A stretch of 14,465 nt of DNA from Balneolales bacterium (GTDB lineage Bacteria > Bacteroidota > Rhodothermia > Balneolales > Balneolaceae), in NCBI GenBank assembly GCA_030830725.1, contig JAURMN010000163.1, positions 1-14,465 on the forward strand, read 5' to 3'. Both the position numbers and the translations under genes were made by a program. The notes under the pieces were generated by a model. That model saw only the letters and a program-made list of their open reading frames with translations. It was not told the origin of the DNA and searched no databases. Position 1 is the first letter of the stretch. Each line of letters starts with the position of its first letter. Shown in pieces: positions 12,729 to 14,465 of this stretch.

Positions 12729-14465
12729 TCAAGGTAATTGGAGTAATAGACCGATAAATATGGATCGAGGCATTGAAGGAGAGTAAAAGCGGCCACTGGC
12801 CGCATTTACGGATAATGCTTCACTGAAAACTTGATTTGTAATATTGGAGATAGTTATAAAAGGCTCGATTTTTGGCATGCTAATCTTTGTTTCATGTCCA
12901 GAAATAGGATAAGTGAATTCGTCTGTCGATTCGCTTTTTGAATATCTCTGTTCAAATCCCTTCCCTTTAAAGAAAAGGAACTTTATATCCGTTCGATAAT
13001 AGCTATCTCGTGATTGAGTGTTCTCATTGTTTGCGAATGTCTGGCTTCTATATTGCGCAGTTAATTCCGTTATCAACCACTTAACGGTAAGTTTTGAGCG
13101 TAAATGGACTTGAAATGGAGCTATTCCTGGAATATTGGCTTTGTTAAACTCGCCACTTGTAAATCTGGAGTTAGTCAAACTAACAGAAATTCCTTGCTCA
13201 AAAATGAAATCTTCATTTGACATATTCAGGTAGTCGATCCAAAGTTCCATTCCTGAAAGCTTTGCGCTTCCATTATTAGCGAAAAAATACTCTCCGTCAC
13301 TATTAAGTTGATAGGGTAATAGGATATCTGAAACGAAGTGATGATAAAACGTGATATCATAATTTAGTTTGTTAGCAACTCCTCGAATTCCAGTCTCGAT
13401 TGCAAATGTTTGCTCAGGCTTCAATTGGGTGTTAATTCCAGTTCCACCCAATGGAAGATTAGATAACTCTGAAAGAGTTGGGTTATCGAATGCAGATTGA
13501 AAATTAGTGTAGAGGTTAAACCATGGGAATTGATAATCAAATGAAATAGCTGGTAAGATTGTGAAATAAGGCTTTTTAGTGATGTATGAATTCTTTTGGA
13601 TCGGAGGTAATATTTCTTGTTCATGTAATAAATTCTCAACCTGTATTTGGCTATAATCACCTCTAATACCCGCTTCAAAAGAAATTATTTGAGTGGTTTT
13701 ACTCACTTTCTTGAACCCGCTGACTGACCATAACTTTTCGTCTTGATGAAGTAGAATTTTATTTTTGGGGTTGCCTACGTCATTCGTGGATTCCAATCTA
13801 CTATCTCTCTGATACCCGACCTCAATTCCAACTAACCATTCAAATAATGACGGTGTCACTCTTTTGTATGTACCCGTAAATGCGCCACTGTTTCTTTCTA
13901 GATTAATGTATGCAAAGGGTAGTGGGTTATCGACGGATCGTACACCATAATTTGAGTATAATGAAAACTCATTCCGACCATCTATCCATAGTAAAGTTTC
14001 CGCTAATAGGAGATCATGAGTTGTTTTCCCTGCATTTCTACTGACGAATAAATCTCTTGCTGAAAATGGATCATTGTTAAATGTATTCAAATCCAATGTT
14101 CCAGGATTATCCGAATTTAGAAGACCAGCATATCTTATTTTGTGTTTTCGTATCCATTTTTCAGAGAATAATTGAATCTGTTGTACTGTCATCTGAATTT
14201 TTTGACTGGATGCGTACTCTCGATATCCGTCTGTGGATTCTGTTGAAAGCATGTATTTCAGCTTACCCTTAGTTATGTTTTTTACCACGGATATATCTGT
14301 TCGCTTGGATCTATGATCCCCAGCAAATGAATGGATCTGGATACCCTCGTTTTCGGCAGGATCAAAAGTATTTACATGAATCACACCACCGCTTCCATTA
14401 CCCCACATTAAAGCAGCAGGACCTCTATAAACTTGAATGCTTTGTGAGAAAAACGTATTAAAACC
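12729..14465 (-). CDS. TonB-dependent outer-membrane receptor (5' end beyond window)
   Basis: The visible 578 residues are the end of the plug domain and the beta-barrel of a TonB-dependent receptor, which imports a scarce ligand such as an iron chelate, cobalamin or glycan using TonB/ExbBD energy. The coding frame continues past the ATG at 14408 to the window edge, and that ATG is internal: the plug motif (VYRGPAALMWGNGSGGVI) spans it. Barrel landmarks include LKPEQTFAIETGIRG at about 348-362, NNGSAKLSGMELWIDY at about 397-412 and a C-terminal GRFYSPSMPRS strand. The end LLLQLP lacks the terminal aromatic typical of barrel proteins. The ligand cannot be inferred; the signal peptide, TonB box and most of the plug lie outside. 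No partner gene is visible. Confidence 0.9.
   Translation of the reverse strand, partial: GFNTFFSQSIQVYRGPAALMWGNGSGGVIHVNTFDPAENEGIQIHSFAGDHRSKRTDISVVKNITKGKLKYMLSTESTDGYREYASSQKIQMTVQQIQLFSEKWIRKHKIRYAGLLNSDNPGTLDLNTFNNDPFSARDLFVSRNAGKTTHDLLLAETLLWIDGRNEFSLYSNYGVRSVDNPLPFAYINLERNSGAFTGTYKRVTPSLFEWLVGIEVGYQRDSRLESTNDVGNPKNKILLHQDEKLWSVSGFKKVSKTTQIISFEAGIRGDYSQIQVENLLHEQEILPPIQKNSYITKKPYFTILPAISFDYQFPWFNLYTNFQSAFDNPTLSELSNLPLGGTGINTQLKPEQTFAIETGIRGVANKLNYDITFYHHFVSDILLPYQLNSDGEYFFANNGSAKLSGMELWIDYLNMSNEDFIFEQGISVSLTNSRFTSGEFNKANIPGIAPFQVHLRSKLTVKWLITELTAQYRSQTFANNENTQSRDSYYRTDIKFLFFKGKGFEQRYSKSESTDEFTYPISGHETKISMPKIEPFITISNITNQVFSEALSVNAASGRFYSPSMPRSIFIGLLLQLP

Noticed and set aside
12789..12803. 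GC-rich hairpin GCGGCC-ACT-GGCCGC near the 3' end of the receptor gene
   Set aside because: It lies inside the coding sequence, encodes the conserved A-S-G-R before the last beta strand, and has no T tract after it, so it is not a terminator.

Overview
The window looks like a compact, AT-rich chromosomal segment from a member of the Bacteroidota/FCB group. A marine relative of Balneolota or Rhodothermota is my best guess, at moderate confidence. The reasons are: no protein start has a convincing GGAGG Shine-Dalgarno; a xerC-hpf pair lies next to carotenoid genes; there is a run of SurA-like periplasmic isomerases; and there is a TonB-dependent receptor. I see no rRNA, tRNA, insertion sequence, CRISPR array or phage gene. 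No gene-free stretch exceeds about 170 bases.

Positions 1-1318: a tyrosine recombinase (xerC-like) and a short ribosome hibernation factor (hpf) on the minus strand, overlapping by four bases. The first 52 bases may hold the tail of a convergent membrane protein gene.

Positions 1399-5461: four genes in alternating orientation. They are a membrane family-2 glycosyltransferase (-), a CrtC-type carotenoid 1,2-hydratase (+), an alpha/beta hydrolase (-) and a PlsC-type acyltransferase (+). Together they could hydrate the end of an acyclic or monocyclic carotenoid, glycosylate the new hydroxyl and acylate the sugar, as CrtC/CruC/CruD do in green sulfur bacteria. This is the most interesting hypothesis in the window. 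CrtC is the firm anchor; the roles of its neighbours are inferred.

Positions 5472-6539: tadA (-) and apt (+), divergent housekeeping genes for tRNA wobble inosine and adenine salvage.

Positions 6518-12223: a likely five-gene minus-strand operon with junctions of +2, +21, +8 and -4 bases. Its order is tdk, nupC, then three parvulin/SurA-like envelope folding factors. tdk and nupC form a take-up-and-trap pair for thymidine. The three folding factors serve outer-membrane biogenesis, and the middle one is a lipoprotein whose isomerase domain looks degenerate. Tdk has lost two of the four usual zinc-ligand cysteines.

Positions 12288-14465: cspA with a clear intrinsic terminator and a roughly 170-base upstream region, then a TonB-dependent receptor whose N-terminal part lies beyond the window.

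Convergent gene ends here overlap or nearly touch (68 bp, 10 bp gap, 22 bp). Two minus-strand genes of the carotenoid region may be transcribed with little or no 5' leader.
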